The notes below the pieces were generated by a model that was given only the letters and a program-made list of their open reading frames with translations, was not told where the DNA came from and searched no databases. A stretch of DNA of 64,000 bases, taken from assembly GCF_009664365.1 (NCBI RefSeq), contig NZ_CP044310.1:6383597-6447596 (forward strand). The letters are read 5' to 3'. Positions 41,131-48,727 of the stretch are shown one piece after another. The position numbers were made by a program, and so were the translations under genes. How positions within the stretch are numbered: position 1 is the stretch's first letter; every line of letters begins with the position of its first letter. This DNA comes from Paenibacillus xylanilyticus (GTDB lineage Bacteria > Bacillota > Bacilli > Paenibacillales > Paenibacillaceae).

Positions 41131-41545
41131 TAATTATTTTGAGATTTTTGGTATAAATGTTTTTTATATCATAGTTTTGGGTATTAGTTATATTTTTAAG
41201 GTACTTATCAAGGGGGATTTCGATATTATTTCGACTTTTTTCGAGTGAGGTTCTGAATTAGGAGAGTATGAATATTAAATATATAACATGTACCTTACGT
41301 TTATTATGTACTTACATGTCGAATCAATTTAATTTTAGAATATATATGTTAGGTTTGTGGCAAATATTCGCTTTAATTTGTTTCCTCTATGTCAGCTGTC
41401 TTTTTAGCAAATTTATGCCTATGCGATTATTTTTATGCTATTCATTAAGTCTGTGTTAAAATTCTAGTTATTCTAGTATAGTTTTATTTATTTGCTGCTG
41501 TAAAGGACTAATTGTAATCTTTTATCATTTTTTTTACAAAAGAAT
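41131..41545. other. AT-rich non-coding stretch upstream of the opp promoter
   Basis: Very AT-rich DNA with no supportable gene. A 63-codon plus-strand frame (41268-41459) has a biased Leu/Phe/Cys/Met composition and no ribosome binding site. The curvature-prone A/T tracts could affect the opp promoter, but that is inference. Confidence 0.5.
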
Positions 41546-41576
41546 GAAAAAAGCCCTGCAAAATGCAAGGCTTTTC
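41546..41576 (-). terminator. terminator after the cwlK-like gene
   Basis: AAAAGCC-CTGCA pairs with TGCAAGGCTTTT (41549-41574). A-run 41547-41552 gives a minus-strand T-tract. Confidence 0.9.
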
Positions 41577-41614
41577 CGATATTTATGCATCATGTTGTAT
41601 TTTAATTATAGGCT

Positions 41615-42205
41615 TTATGGTGAATCCGGCGGGCGTTTGCCACGCTTCAACTCATTGATGCTTAAGCCAAAATCCATCTGCAGATGAGGATAATCCGGAA
41701 AGTTAGCCCAGTCGCCTCCCCATGTAAATCCTAACTCCTTGGCCAGATCGACAACCTCCATCCAGTCTGCTTGTCCATTGCCGTTATCATCGCGCTCCAT
41801 ATCCCATACTACATCACCATCTGGGGTCCGAAGTGCGAAATCAATAGCCAGTCCGTAATTATGATATGATTCCCCGCCTCTGGCATTCGTAACGATATTC
41901 CCAGTGGTCGAGCGGCCTTGATTAAACAGCTCATCCTGCTCTTCTATACTTCGATAACCATGGGTGATAACGATATCTATACCACGCCGGGCTGCTTTGC
42001 GTACCAGTAACTGCTCACTCTCTGCCACGACGGGATGGAGACCTGTGATGGGCGCAGCTTCTCTAGTATAATCTGGCCAAATTTCGTAAGTATCCTCTTT
42101 TTGCTGCAGCCATACGTATAAAACGGAAATTAGCAGCGTAGCTATTAGCCAAAAACGTAAACTTTTCTTTTGCTTCCGCTGCTCTTTTTTCTTGATTTTC
42201 TTCAT
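41615..42205 (-). CDS. cwlK: M15-family peptidoglycan L-Ala-D-Glu endopeptidase (CwlK-like)
   Basis: Product of 196 residues with a basic head, one transmembrane helix at about 18-34 and an M15C/VanY-like domain. Motifs are G-Y-R-S-I-E-E-Q-D, S-Y-H-N-Y-G-L-A-I-D-F-A (zinc His and Asp), F-T-W-G-G-D-W and Y-P-H-L-Q (second His). CwlK-type enzymes hydrolyse the L-Ala-D-Glu bond of stem peptides on the outer face of the membrane. ATG 42205 follows AGGAG; the GTG/ATG two codons earlier is possible. Confidence 0.9.
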   Translation of the reverse strand: MKKIKKKEQRKQKKSLRFWLIATLLISVLYVWLQQKEDTYEIWPDYTREAAPITGLHPVVAESEQLLVRKAARRGIDIVITHGYRSIEEQDELFNQGRSTTGNIVTNARGGESYHNYGLAIDFALRTPDGDVVWDMERDDNGNGQADWMEVVDLAKELGFTWGGDWANFPDYPHLQMDFGLSINELKRGKRPPDSP

Positions 42206-42343
42206 ATGCACTCCTGATGTCTTGATCTGTTATAAATGGAATATTCATCACTTACTCAAACATAATCTATTCTATTATAAATGATTTGCATCCCAATTAC
42301 TTCTCCACGATCATTCGCTCAGGTTCTCGTTCGTTTCAAAACA

Positions 42344-42374
42344 TAAAAAAGCAGCCGGCTATAAGCCGGCTGCT
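42344..42374 (-). terminator. terminator of the rpsF-ssb-rpsR operon
   Basis: GCAGCCGGC-TATAA-GCCGGCTGC (42351-42373), a perfect 9-bp stem with A-run 42345-42350 on its left. T-tract on the minus strand. Confidence 0.95.
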
Positions 42375-42395
42375 TCGTATGCAAGCTGAGTAATA

Positions 42396-42668
42396 CTACT
42401 CAGTTGTGTATGGCAGCAATGCGATTTGACGGGAGCGTTTGATCGCGATCGTCAGCATGCGTTGATATTTAGCGCTAGTACCTGTTACACGGCGTGGCAA
42501 AATTTTTCCACGTTCGCTGATAAATTTACGAAGCAAGTCCGTATCTTTATAATCGATGTGAGTAATTTTGTTAGCTGTGAAGAAGCACACTTTACGACGT
42601 TTGTTACGGCCGCCACGGCGAGCCGGTCTTTTATCGTTGTCTCCGCCTTCTCTTTGCTTGAAGCTCAT
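42396..42668 (-). CDS. rpsR: 30S ribosomal protein bS18
   Basis: Product of 90 residues with a basic N-terminus, K-V-C-F-F-T-A-N-K-I-T-H-I-D-Y-K-D and the conserved R-R-V-T-G-T-S-A-K-Y-Q-R. Binds the platform of the 30S subunit with bS6. Third gene of the operon. Confidence 0.98.
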   Translation of the reverse strand: MSFKQREGGDNDKRPARRGGRNKRRKVCFFTANKITHIDYKDTDLLRKFISERGKILPRRVTGTSAKYQRMLTIAIKRSRQIALLPYTTE

Positions 42669-42722
42669 GCTTTTCAGTCCTTTCCTATCGTTAAACCACT
42701 CACTCTAGAGTGTTGGTTCACG

Positions 42723-43205
42723 TTAAAATGGCAAATCATCATCCGATATATCAATCGGTTTTCCGTCATCGGAAAAAGGATCCTGATTGTTGCTACGCGA
42801 ATTGTTATTGTTCGCGCGTCCGCCGCCTCCATAAGAAGGCTCTTCACGCATCGGTTGCCCACCGCCGCCACCGTTATTATCACGGTTAGCTGACTCCAAG
42901 AAACGGACATTATCGGCAATGACTTCGGTCACGTATACACGTTTACCTTCGTTATTCTCGTAGTTCCGTACTTGAATGCGTCCTTCGACTGCAGCTAGGC
43001 GTCCTTTGCGCAAATAGTTTGCACAAGTCTCAGCAAGCTGTCTCCAGGTTACGACCGGAATGAAATCCGCTTCCCGCTCTCCCCCTTGGCTTGTAAACGG
43101 TCTGTCCACCGCCAAAGTAAATTGCGTAACTGCAACTCCTGCTGGAGTGTAACGCAACTCAGGATCCCGGGTTAACCGGCCGATCAGAATGACACGGTTC
43201 AACAA
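42723..43205 (-). CDS. ssb: single-stranded DNA-binding protein SSB
   Basis: Product of 160 residues. The OB fold occupies about 1-105 (M-L-N-R-V-I-L-I-G-R-L-T-R-D-P-E), followed by a Gly/Asn-rich linker and the acidic interaction tip D-D-D-L-P-F that docks replication partners. Lies between rpsF and rpsR as in Bacillus. Confidence 0.98.
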   Translation of the reverse strand: MLNRVILIGRLTRDPELRYTPAGVAVTQFTLAVDRPFTSQGGEREADFIPVVTWRQLAETCANYLRKGRLAAVEGRIQVRNYENNEGKRVYVTEVIADNVRFLESANRDNNGGGGGQPMREEPSYGGGGRANNNNSRSNNQDPFSDDGKPIDISDDDLPF

Positions 43206-43253
43206 TGTAATCCCCTCCTTCAGAGCGTATTGGTGCGATAATCACGAGTTGTC

Positions 43254-43547
43254 TTAGGCAGACTTAACATCGTTCGTAATGAGATAACGAATTACTTCGT
43301 CAGAAATCTTCATGAGACGCTCAAGCTCAGTAACTACTGCTGGTTCAGCAGTGAAGTTTACCAGAACGTAAACACCATCACGGAATTTCTTGATCTCATA
43401 CGCAAGACGGCGTTTACCCATAACGTCGTGAGCTGTAACCTCACCACCGCCGTTGGAGATGATGCCTTGGAATTTATCGACTGTAGCTTGAACAACTTCT
43501 TGCTCAACGTCAGGACGAATAATGTACATCACTTCATATTTGCGCAT
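43254..43547 (-). CDS. rpsF: 30S ribosomal protein bS6
   Basis: Product of 97 residues: M-R-K-Y-E-V-M-Y-I-I-R-P-D, G-K-R-R-L-A-Y-E-I, D-G-V-Y-V-L-V-N-F. ATG 43547 follows AAGGAGGTG; the frame upstream to 43679 is leader. Start of the rpsF-ssb-rpsR operon. Confidence 0.98.
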   Translation of the reverse strand: MRKYEVMYIIRPDVEQEVVQATVDKFQGIISNGGGEVTAHDVMGKRRLAYEIKKFRDGVYVLVNFTAEPAVVTELERLMKISDEVIRYLITNDVKSA

Positions 43548-43556
43548 AATTTTCAC

Positions 43557-43618
43557 CTCCTTATGGACTTTGGCCCTCAATCCAGGTTGAGAGCAAGGAT
43601 CGAGCACAAACTCGAACC
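43557..43618 (-). other. possible autoregulatory leader of rpsF
   Basis: Between promoter and start, the minus-strand RNA can form GGTTCGAG...CTCGATCC and a second hairpin CTCAA...TTGAG. Many Firmicutes regulate this operon through an S6:S18-binding leader; I could not confirm the conserved bulge, so this is tentative. Confidence 0.35.
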
Positions 43619-43623
43619 ATATT

Positions 43624-43652
43624 AATATAACAAATATCCGGCACCAATGCAA
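43624..43652 (-). promoter_or_regulatory. promoter of rpsF-ssb-rpsR
   Basis: On the minus strand TTGCAT (43647-43652), 17 bases, TATATT (43624-43629). Confidence 0.65.
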
Positions 43653-43746
43653 GCAAACGTTCCCTGTTCTTATTGGCACATGTTCATTTCATTTATGGAG
43701 CACACTAGGAAGGCATTAATAAGCAAATATCTAAGGAGGTCGTGGC

Positions 43747-43941
43747 ATGGGTGAACGTACAGAATTTGAACCAGGAGATAAAGCTCCCAATGACGGTGAA
43801 TACACGGAAGTTGGGGAAAGAAGCTTCCATACCGAAATCCAAAATCCCAAAAGAGTAACTCTGAAAAAAGGGGAGCCCTTCCCTGAGACCAGCAACCAGG
43901 ATCGCAAATGGAAAAAGCTGACGAAGGCTCGTGTTCACTAA
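43747..43941 (+). CDS. YjzC-family small protein
   Basis: Product of 64 residues after AAGGAGGTCGTGGC. It shows the YjzC pattern: F-E-P-G-D-K-A-P-N-D-G-E-Y-T-E-V-G-E near the start, then N-P-K-R-V-T-L-K-K-G-E-P-F-P-E-T-S-N-Q-D-R-K-W. Hydrophilic and without cysteines; function unknown. It runs opposite to rpsF, 200 bp away, and the next plus-strand element is the structured RNA candidate. Confidence 0.8.
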   Translation: MGERTEFEPGDKAPNDGEYTEVGERSFHTEIQNPKRVTLKKGEPFPETSNQDRKWKKLTKARVH

Positions 43942-43996
43942 AAAAATTATTTTAAGCAGCATGTATATAACACACCGAAATGCACATAATACAATC

Positions 43997-44220
43997 AGGC
44001 GGTACACGAGAGAGGTGTGGTTCCGTTGGACAACGCAGCCGATCGTGTAATGTTGGAGATTCATCACGTAATCTAAGAAGCAAGTGGTAGTGTGTAAGGC
44101 CCTTCGTCTGAGCACGAGTATTGCATGAGCAGTACGCCAGGTTTCTGATCTTACGACAGATTGTTTCCTACACTAACCGATGTATCGCCTACAAGGAGCC
44201 CTTCGGGGCTCTTTTGTTTT
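43997..44220 (+). ncRNA. candidate structured small RNA of unknown class
   Basis: A 220-base segment without coding capacity whose ends pair: AGGCGGTACA (43997-44006) with TGTATCGCCT (44181-44190). A second helix, GTGTGG with CCTACAC, lies inside. A textbook terminator (GAGCCC-TTCG-GGGCTC, then a T-run) follows. The rod-like closing stem recalls 6S-type RNAs, but I see no sequence signature of 6S, SRP, tmRNA or RNase P RNA. The promoter is unclear (TACAAT at 43990-43995 is a possible -10). It could also be a long 3' region of the YjzC-family gene. Confidence 0.5.
44194..44220 (+). terminator. rho-independent terminator with UUCG tetraloop
   Basis: GAGCCC (44196-44201), loop TTCG, GGGCTC (44206-44211), then T-rich 44212-44220. 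Terminates the plus-strand RNA candidate. Confidence 0.9.
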
Positions 44221-44341
44221 ATGTCGTAGACTTTTTTTGGTTAAAACAAATAAAAACCTTCCATTCAAGGAAGGTCTGATCGCTTTATATTTATTCCATA
44301 TAACTGAGTTCATTGAAATGCCATTGCATAAATGCTGTAAG

Positions 44342-44432
44342 TGGCGGAAAGGGTGGGATTCGAACCCACGCACGCTGTGACACGCCTAGCTGATTTCGAG
44401 TCAGCCCCCTTGGGCCTCTTGGGTACCTTTCC
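44342..44432 (-). tRNA. tRNA-Ser (anticodon CGA)
   Basis: Cloverleaf read on the minus strand: acceptor GGAAAGG/CCTTTCC with discriminator G and encoded CCA (44342-44344), and anticodon stem-loop CTGA-CTCGAAA-TCAG giving anticodon CGA. A long class II variable arm follows, then T-arm GTGGG-TTCGAAT-CCCAC. The 91-base length and long variable arm agree with serine. Single tRNA gene, on the same strand as the core genes. Confidence 0.95.
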
Positions 44433-44534
44433 GCAGCAATACTGATTATAGCATGATCAATTACAGAACGCAATACCTGTGCTGCGCATGCATGAAACCG
44501 TTATAACGGTATGCATTTTACTACTGGCTTGCTT

Positions 44535-44753
44535 TTAAGATTCTGCAGTATCCTCTGCCGAGCGAAGAACTTTTTTCATGTTTTTCTCAAACTTCGCTCT
44601 TGGAATGAGTACGCTGTGTTTACAGCCTACACATTTGATTCGAATATCCATCCCCATCCGAATAATCTCCATCTCATTACTTCCACAGGGATGCTGCTTC
44701 TTCATCTGTACAATGTCTCCAAGCTGGAAACTCTTACGCTCCACCAGTACCAT
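44535..44753 (-). CDS. yyzM: DUF951-family small protein (YyzM-like)
   Basis: Product of about 72 residues: F-Q-L-G-D-I-V-Q-M-K-K-Q-H-P-C-G, then M-E-I-I-R-M-G-M-D-I-R-I-K-C-V-G-C and S-V-L-I-P-R-A-K-F-E-K. Three cysteines and a histidine could bind zinc. The function of DUF951 is unknown, but it is a frequent companion of yyaD/mscS-like genes near parB. Start is ATG 44753 or GTG 44744, inside the 3' end of mscS, so translation is coupled. Confidence 0.88.
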   Translation of the reverse strand: MVLVERKSFQLGDIVQMKKQHPCGSNEMEIIRMGMDIRIKCVGCKHSVLIPRAKFEKNMKKVLRSAEDTAES

Positions 44754-45693
44754 CCCCTTCATCCTTCTCCTGCCCGGCTGCCTGTTCCAATGCTGCGAGC
44801 TTACCCATCTCATGATACTCCATCGTTTTCTTAACATCACTCTGAATTTGACGCTCTACAGAGCCTCTGGAGTTTGGCATACACTCTGCAACAATCCGAA
44901 CGACATACTCTGAAGTGGTCATCGATTGAATGCCGAGCACATCCGGAACTTTTACTATATTGAGATCCCGGTCTTCAATTCCAACCAGAGCCTGTTTGAC
45001 CAAGTGAACAGATTCATCCAGGGTTTGATCACCCTTCATCGGAATATCCACCACAGCAAGCGAATTGGACATGGAGAAGTTTGTCACACTGGCAATCGTA
45101 CCATTCGGAATAATATGAACTTCACCTTGCCAGCTAACCAGCTTGGTGGTTCTCAAGCCGATGACTTCAACGGTTCCTTTGTAGGTACCTGTCTGAATAA
45201 CGTCCCCTACAGCGAACTGGTCCTCTAATATAATGAAGAAACCCGTAATAACATCCTTCACCAGTCCCTGTGCACCAAAACCGATGGCAAGTCCAAGCAC
45301 ACCTGCACTGGCCAGTAGCGGTCCGACTTGTATGTTGATCTCTGATAACAGTAACAGAATCATAATGAAATTACATGTTATGGAGGTCGCATTTTTGAGC
45401 AACTCACCTACCGTGACAAACCTGCGCGGGTTTACGCGGACTTTGCCTTCCTGCTTCCGTTCCAGGCTGCGATCAATAATGCGGTACACAATTTTGATTA
45501 CGATACGGGTGATAATAAAAATAATAACAATGCGAATCGAGCTGAACAGAATGTTTAACCACATATCCGCATCGGTAACGGAATTCCATAACTTATCAGT
45601 CCAGCTGACAGCACTTTTTACGGTTTCTTCTAAGGCAGTAGGCTCTTCCGCGTTGTTAGCAGGAGCTGCAGCAAAAAATTTAAAAGGCAGCAT
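44734..45693 (-). CDS. MscS-family mechanosensitive ion channel
   Basis: Product of 319 residues with three or four N-terminal membrane helices and the pore-lining TM3 region A-S-A-G-V-L-G-L-A-I-G-F-G-A-Q-G-L-V-K-D. The MscS beta domain follows (F-A-V-G-D-V-I-Q, H-I-I-P-N-G-T-I-A-S-V-T-N), then a charged tail. It opens on membrane tension to release solutes in hypo-osmotic shock. ATG 45693 lies after GGAGG. Overlaps DUF951 downstream and follows the DUF3343 gene by 15 bp. Confidence 0.95.
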   Translation of the reverse strand: MLPFKFFAAAPANNAEEPTALEETVKSAVSWTDKLWNSVTDADMWLNILFSSIRIVIIFIITRIVIKIVYRIIDRSLERKQEGKVRVNPRRFVTVGELLKNATSITCNFIMILLLLSEINIQVGPLLASAGVLGLAIGFGAQGLVKDVITGFFIILEDQFAVGDVIQTGTYKGTVEVIGLRTTKLVSWQGEVHIIPNGTIASVTNFSMSNSLAVVDIPMKGDQTLDESVHLVKQALVGIEDRDLNIVKVPDVLGIQSMTTSEYVVRIVAECMPNSRGSVERQIQSDVKKTMEYHEMGKLAALEQAAGQEKDEGDGTGGA

Positions 45694-45708
45694 CAATTCC
45701 GACCTCCT

Positions 45709-45972
45709 CTACAAGGGTATGTTATCATAGCTGTCTTCGGTTTTAAAATAGAGGCCCCGGATCTCTACAAACTCGTTCCGAATGATCTGCTGCACTCTTG
45801 CCAGATCTTCTTTTGGAAACTGTATACAGAGTGCACAGCCTGCCGTAATCTCTTTCGGGGTAGGAAATAAATCAATTTCAATCTCGGCAAATTCTAGCAG
45901 CATTTCCGCCCGCAAAGCCTGCTGGGTAGAATCAAAGGCAATCAGCATCCAATCATCCATCCACTCGTCCAT
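45709..45972 (-). CDS. DUF3343 (putative Se/S carrier-like) protein
   Basis: Product of 87 residues: L-I-A-F-D-S-T-Q-Q-A-L-R-A-E, then P-T-P-K-E-I-T-A-G-C-A-L-C-I-Q-F. This matches DUF3343, in which a conserved cysteine pair region is proposed to carry sulfur or selenium. A cysteine desulfurase homologue lies 1.4 kb upstream on the same strand, as in other genomes with this family. ATG 45972 after AAAGGAG; first gene of the DUF3343-mscS-DUF951 unit. Confidence 0.85.
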   Translation of the reverse strand: MDEWMDDWMLIAFDSTQQALRAEMLLEFAEIEIDLFPTPKEITAGCALCIQFPKEDLARVQQIIRNEFVEIRGLYFKTEDSYDNIPL

Positions 45973-46122
45973 GTCCGGCTCCTTTCCGATTTCCAAGCAT
46001 CATCCATGGGTTGTTCTCTCTCGGTGTAAACCTTTAGGAAAAAGCTTGTCCTTGCGAAGTATAAAACCCTCTATCCTTCCATATACTGTTACTACCATTC
46101 TCAAGGGGAAAGGATAGATCCT

Positions 46123-46728
46123 ATGAATCCCAATTCGCGTTCTTATTCATCCCAAGATATGACCAGTTTGAAGATACCACATACCGACCCAGGCATACAC
46201 TCCGCCATTATACATCGTTTAATGTTTCATCTCTATAAGGCACACTCTTTGCAAAATGTCGTCATTGTCTGCATCGGCACAGATCGCTCTACAGGAGACT
46301 GTCTTGGTCCTCTGGTAGGCTCTTCGCTTGCCAAGTGGGACAGCCCCCTATTTCACCTCTACGGTACATTGGACGAACCTGTGCATGCAATGAATCTTCA
46401 GGACACCCTGAACACCATTCAAAATACACACCATAACCCCTATGTAATAGGAATAGACGCGTGCCTCGGGCAATCCTCCAGTGTAGGCTGTATTCAGGTG
46501 GTCAATGGGCCGCTCAAGCCTGGTGCGGGTGTAAATAAAGAATTACCGCCGGTCGGCGATATCCATCTTACAGGTATCGTTAACGTCGGCGGCTTTATGG
46601 AATACTTTGTTTTGCAAAACACACGGCTTAGTCTTGTCATGCGCATGTCTGAAATTATAGCGAGCAGTCTATACTCAGCCATTCGCGAATGGCATACACG
46701 CTCTACTCTGCTTGCTGTGCCAGAGTAA
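46123..46728 (+). CDS. yyaC: spore protease YyaC
   Basis: Product of 201 residues of the GPR-related DUF1256 family: V-C-I-G-T-D-R-S-T-G-D-C-L-G-P-L-V-G near 50 and Y-V-I-G-I-D-A-C-L-G, then G-A-G-V-N-K-E-L-P-P-V-G-D and N-V-G-G-F-M-E-Y-F-V-L-Q-N-T-R. It is expressed in sporulation in Bacillus, supporting a spore-former. Its last 26 bp overlap the convergent DUF4446 gene. Confidence 0.93.
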   Translation: MNPNSRSYSSQDMTSLKIPHTDPGIHSAIIHRLMFHLYKAHSLQNVVIVCIGTDRSTGDCLGPLVGSSLAKWDSPLFHLYGTLDEPVHAMNLQDTLNTIQNTHHNPYVIGIDACLGQSSSVGCIQVVNGPLKPGAGVNKELPPVGDIHLTGIVNVGGFMEYFVLQNTRLSLVMRMSEIIASSLYSAIREWHTRSTLLAVPE

Positions 46729-47203
46729 TGGCTTCCTTCTCTTCAGGGGATAGTGTATAAGATGACTCTCCCCCTTTAAGAGGTTTGGCATACACATAAG
46801 AACCATCACGATTATAGATCCCTGTGAGGATCATCCCATCGTTATTATCGTTAATCATGGCCATGGAGAAACTCAGATCACTGCCTCTTTCACCATAGGC
46901 ATTATAACGTTTCACGCCCACTTTACCCTGGATACGGGTCAGTTTTTGCATGACTGCCTGGATCTGACTAGTCTGCAATTTATGCTCGTCCTCAATGCTG
47001 TCCATCTGAATTTTCAGATTGATCAACAACGATTCCAGGTCCTCTACTCCGCTGCCAGCCATCATCGCTTCATATTTCCGTTTGAACTTGCGTAACTTTG
47101 CGCCTTGGGCAATAATTACAATCAGTAAGATTACCAATATTAATGCCATTCCGCCAATAATCCATAGCAGCTGTTCCAGAATCAGCTCGTTTAATTCAGC
47201 CAT
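46703..47203 (-). CDS. DUF4446-family membrane protein
   Basis: Product of 166 residues: one transmembrane helix at about 12-34, a coiled coil near 40-85 (D-L-E-S-L-L-I-N-L-K-I-Q-M-D-S-I) and a small globular C-terminus with V-G-V-K-R-Y-N-A-Y-G-E-R-G-S-D-L-S-F-S. That motif is typical of DUF4446, a family of unknown function usually found near parB. ATG 47203 chosen. Confidence 0.9.
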   Translation of the reverse strand: MAELNELILEQLLWIIGGMALILVILLIVIIAQGAKLRKFKRKYEAMMAGSGVEDLESLLINLKIQMDSIEDEHKLQTSQIQAVMQKLTRIQGKVGVKRYNAYGERGSDLSFSMAMINDNNDGMILTGIYNRDGSYVYAKPLKGGESSYTLSPEEKEAITLAQQAE

Positions 47204-47389
47204 GTAGTGCAACTACCCCTCTGTTTGTTTGTTCATTAACCTGTCCATTCATTTTTGCCAACGAGCGATCGTACATTCGTTAGGCCTTCCCCTAATAAAT
47301 AAACCCTTTATCTATAGTAATTAATCAACTATTTTCCAATTTCAATAGATATCCCTCTAATCCGCAGTCCCTCATACCGATCATCGTAG

Positions 47390-48544
47390 TTACCGCGGCA
47401 TTGTCAGTTCGTTTACTGCATGAATTAGAGCATCTATCTCTTGGCTAGTTGTTGAATATCCTACACTGGCTCTGACTGCTCCGCTCAAGGTGGTTCCGGC
47501 CGATTCATGAGCAAGAGGTGTACAGTGAAAACCGGAACGCACCGCAATACCATAACGCCGGTCCAGTTGAAAAGCTAACTGAGCAGAATCATATCCCTCT
47601 ACTGTAAAGGATACCAACCCGGTACGTGGTTGTCCAAGCTCTGGCCCAAGCATTCGAATCCCTGCTACAGATGATAACCCTTGCATCATATATTGCGTCA
47701 GTTCCCACTCATGCTTATAAATTGCTTCAGGAGTCAATTCCATCACATGCTTCACGCCGGCTGCCAGCCCTGCCATTCCTACGGTGTTCGGAGTTCCTGC
47801 CTCATATCGGTCTGGACGAACGAGCGGCTGCTGAATGGCTTCAGACTGACTGCCTGTTCCTCCATGGAGAAGCGGTTCGAGATCAAGCTCCGGAGCAATA
47901 TAGAGGCCTCCCGTTCCCTGTGGACCAAGCAGACCCTTATGTCCTGGAAACGCCAGCATATCGATACCGAGCAGTTGCACATCGACTGGCATAATGCCAG
48001 CACTCTGAGCGGCATCTACAAGAAATGTCGCCCCATATTTACGGCTAATCAGCGATATTTCGCCAATAGGTAAAATGCTGCCAAGCAAGTTGGAGCTATG
48101 TGTACATACAACCAATCTCGTGTTTGGACGAAACAAACGTTCGAGTTGAACCAGATCAATATCACCTGCAGCATTCACAGGTACATAATCGACTTCTACA
48201 TTTCGGATCCGCCGCATGTATTCCAGAGGCCGCCTGACCGAGTTGTGCTCCGCCATTGTAGCAATGACATGATCACCTTCTCGCAAGTGGCCCTGGATTG
48301 CAAGATTCAATGCTTCTGTCGTATTGGAACCGAGTGCAATATCATTGGCATTACTTATACCAAAAAGACGGGATAGTACCTTCCTCGTGTCAAAAAGTAC
48401 ACGGCTCGCTTGAACAGCCATTCGATGGCTGCCTCTGCCCGGGTTGGCTCCGGCGACATCAAGGGCATGCAGCATGGCTTCACCAACAGCAGGCGGCTTA
48501 GGCCATGATGTCGCCGCATGATCCAGATAAATGACTTCCTTCAC
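47390..48544 (-). CDS. class V aminotransferase, cysteine desulfurase-like
   Basis: Product of 384 residues from GTG 48544 (AGAGGTGG upstream). It opens with Y-L-D-H-A-A-T-S-W-P-K-P, and has T-E-A-L-N-L-A, M-A-E-H-N-S, V-D-A-A-Q-S-A-G and PLP lysine F-P-G-H-K-G-L-L-G-P. The catalytic Cys is in R-S-G-F-H-C-T-P-L-A-H. It takes sulfur (or selenium) from cysteine. This is the subtype commonly linked with DUF3343 rather than IscS/SufS operons; no IscU or SufU is nearby. Confidence 0.9.
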   Translation of the reverse strand: MKEVIYLDHAATSWPKPPAVGEAMLHALDVAGANPGRGSHRMAVQASRVLFDTRKVLSRLFGISNANDIALGSNTTEALNLAIQGHLREGDHVIATMAEHNSVRRPLEYMRRIRNVEVDYVPVNAAGDIDLVQLERLFRPNTRLVVCTHSSNLLGSILPIGEISLISRKYGATFLVDAAQSAGIMPVDVQLLGIDMLAFPGHKGLLGPQGTGGLYIAPELDLEPLLHGGTGSQSEAIQQPLVRPDRYEAGTPNTVGMAGLAAGVKHVMELTPEAIYKHEWELTQYMMQGLSSVAGIRMLGPELGQPRTGLVSFTVEGYDSAQLAFQLDRRYGIAVRSGFHCTPLAHESAGTTLSGAVRASVGYSTTSQEIDALIHAVNELTMPR

Positions 48545-48633
48545 CTCACAACCACCTCTGTCCTGTTCATTGAGCAATCCACGATAAAACCATCATAAAC
48601 GCCACTACTGAATAAGAAAACAACACCTTTACA

Positions 48634-48684
48634 GAAAAAATAATGACATATCGTTTCTCCATCGTACAGAGGCGATATGTCATC
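48634..48684 (-). terminator. terminator of soj-parB
   Basis: ATGACATATCG (48643-48653) and CGATATGTCAT (48673-48683) pair perfectly; A-run 48634-48640 gives a minus-strand T-tract. Confidence 0.9.
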
Positions 48685-48727
48685 AGATGAAAAGCCCCGC
48701 GTGTTGTAAGTGAATCTACAGGTTTGT

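Noticed and set aside
41268..41459. 63-codon plus-strand frame upstream of the opp genes
   Set aside because: Biased Leu/Phe/Cys/Met composition in very AT-rich DNA, with no Shine-Dalgarno sequence.
43997..44220. identification of the RNA candidate as SRP RNA because a tRNA-Ser is adjacent
   Set aside because: The conserved helix 8 motif (GGAAGGAAGCAGCC type) is absent.
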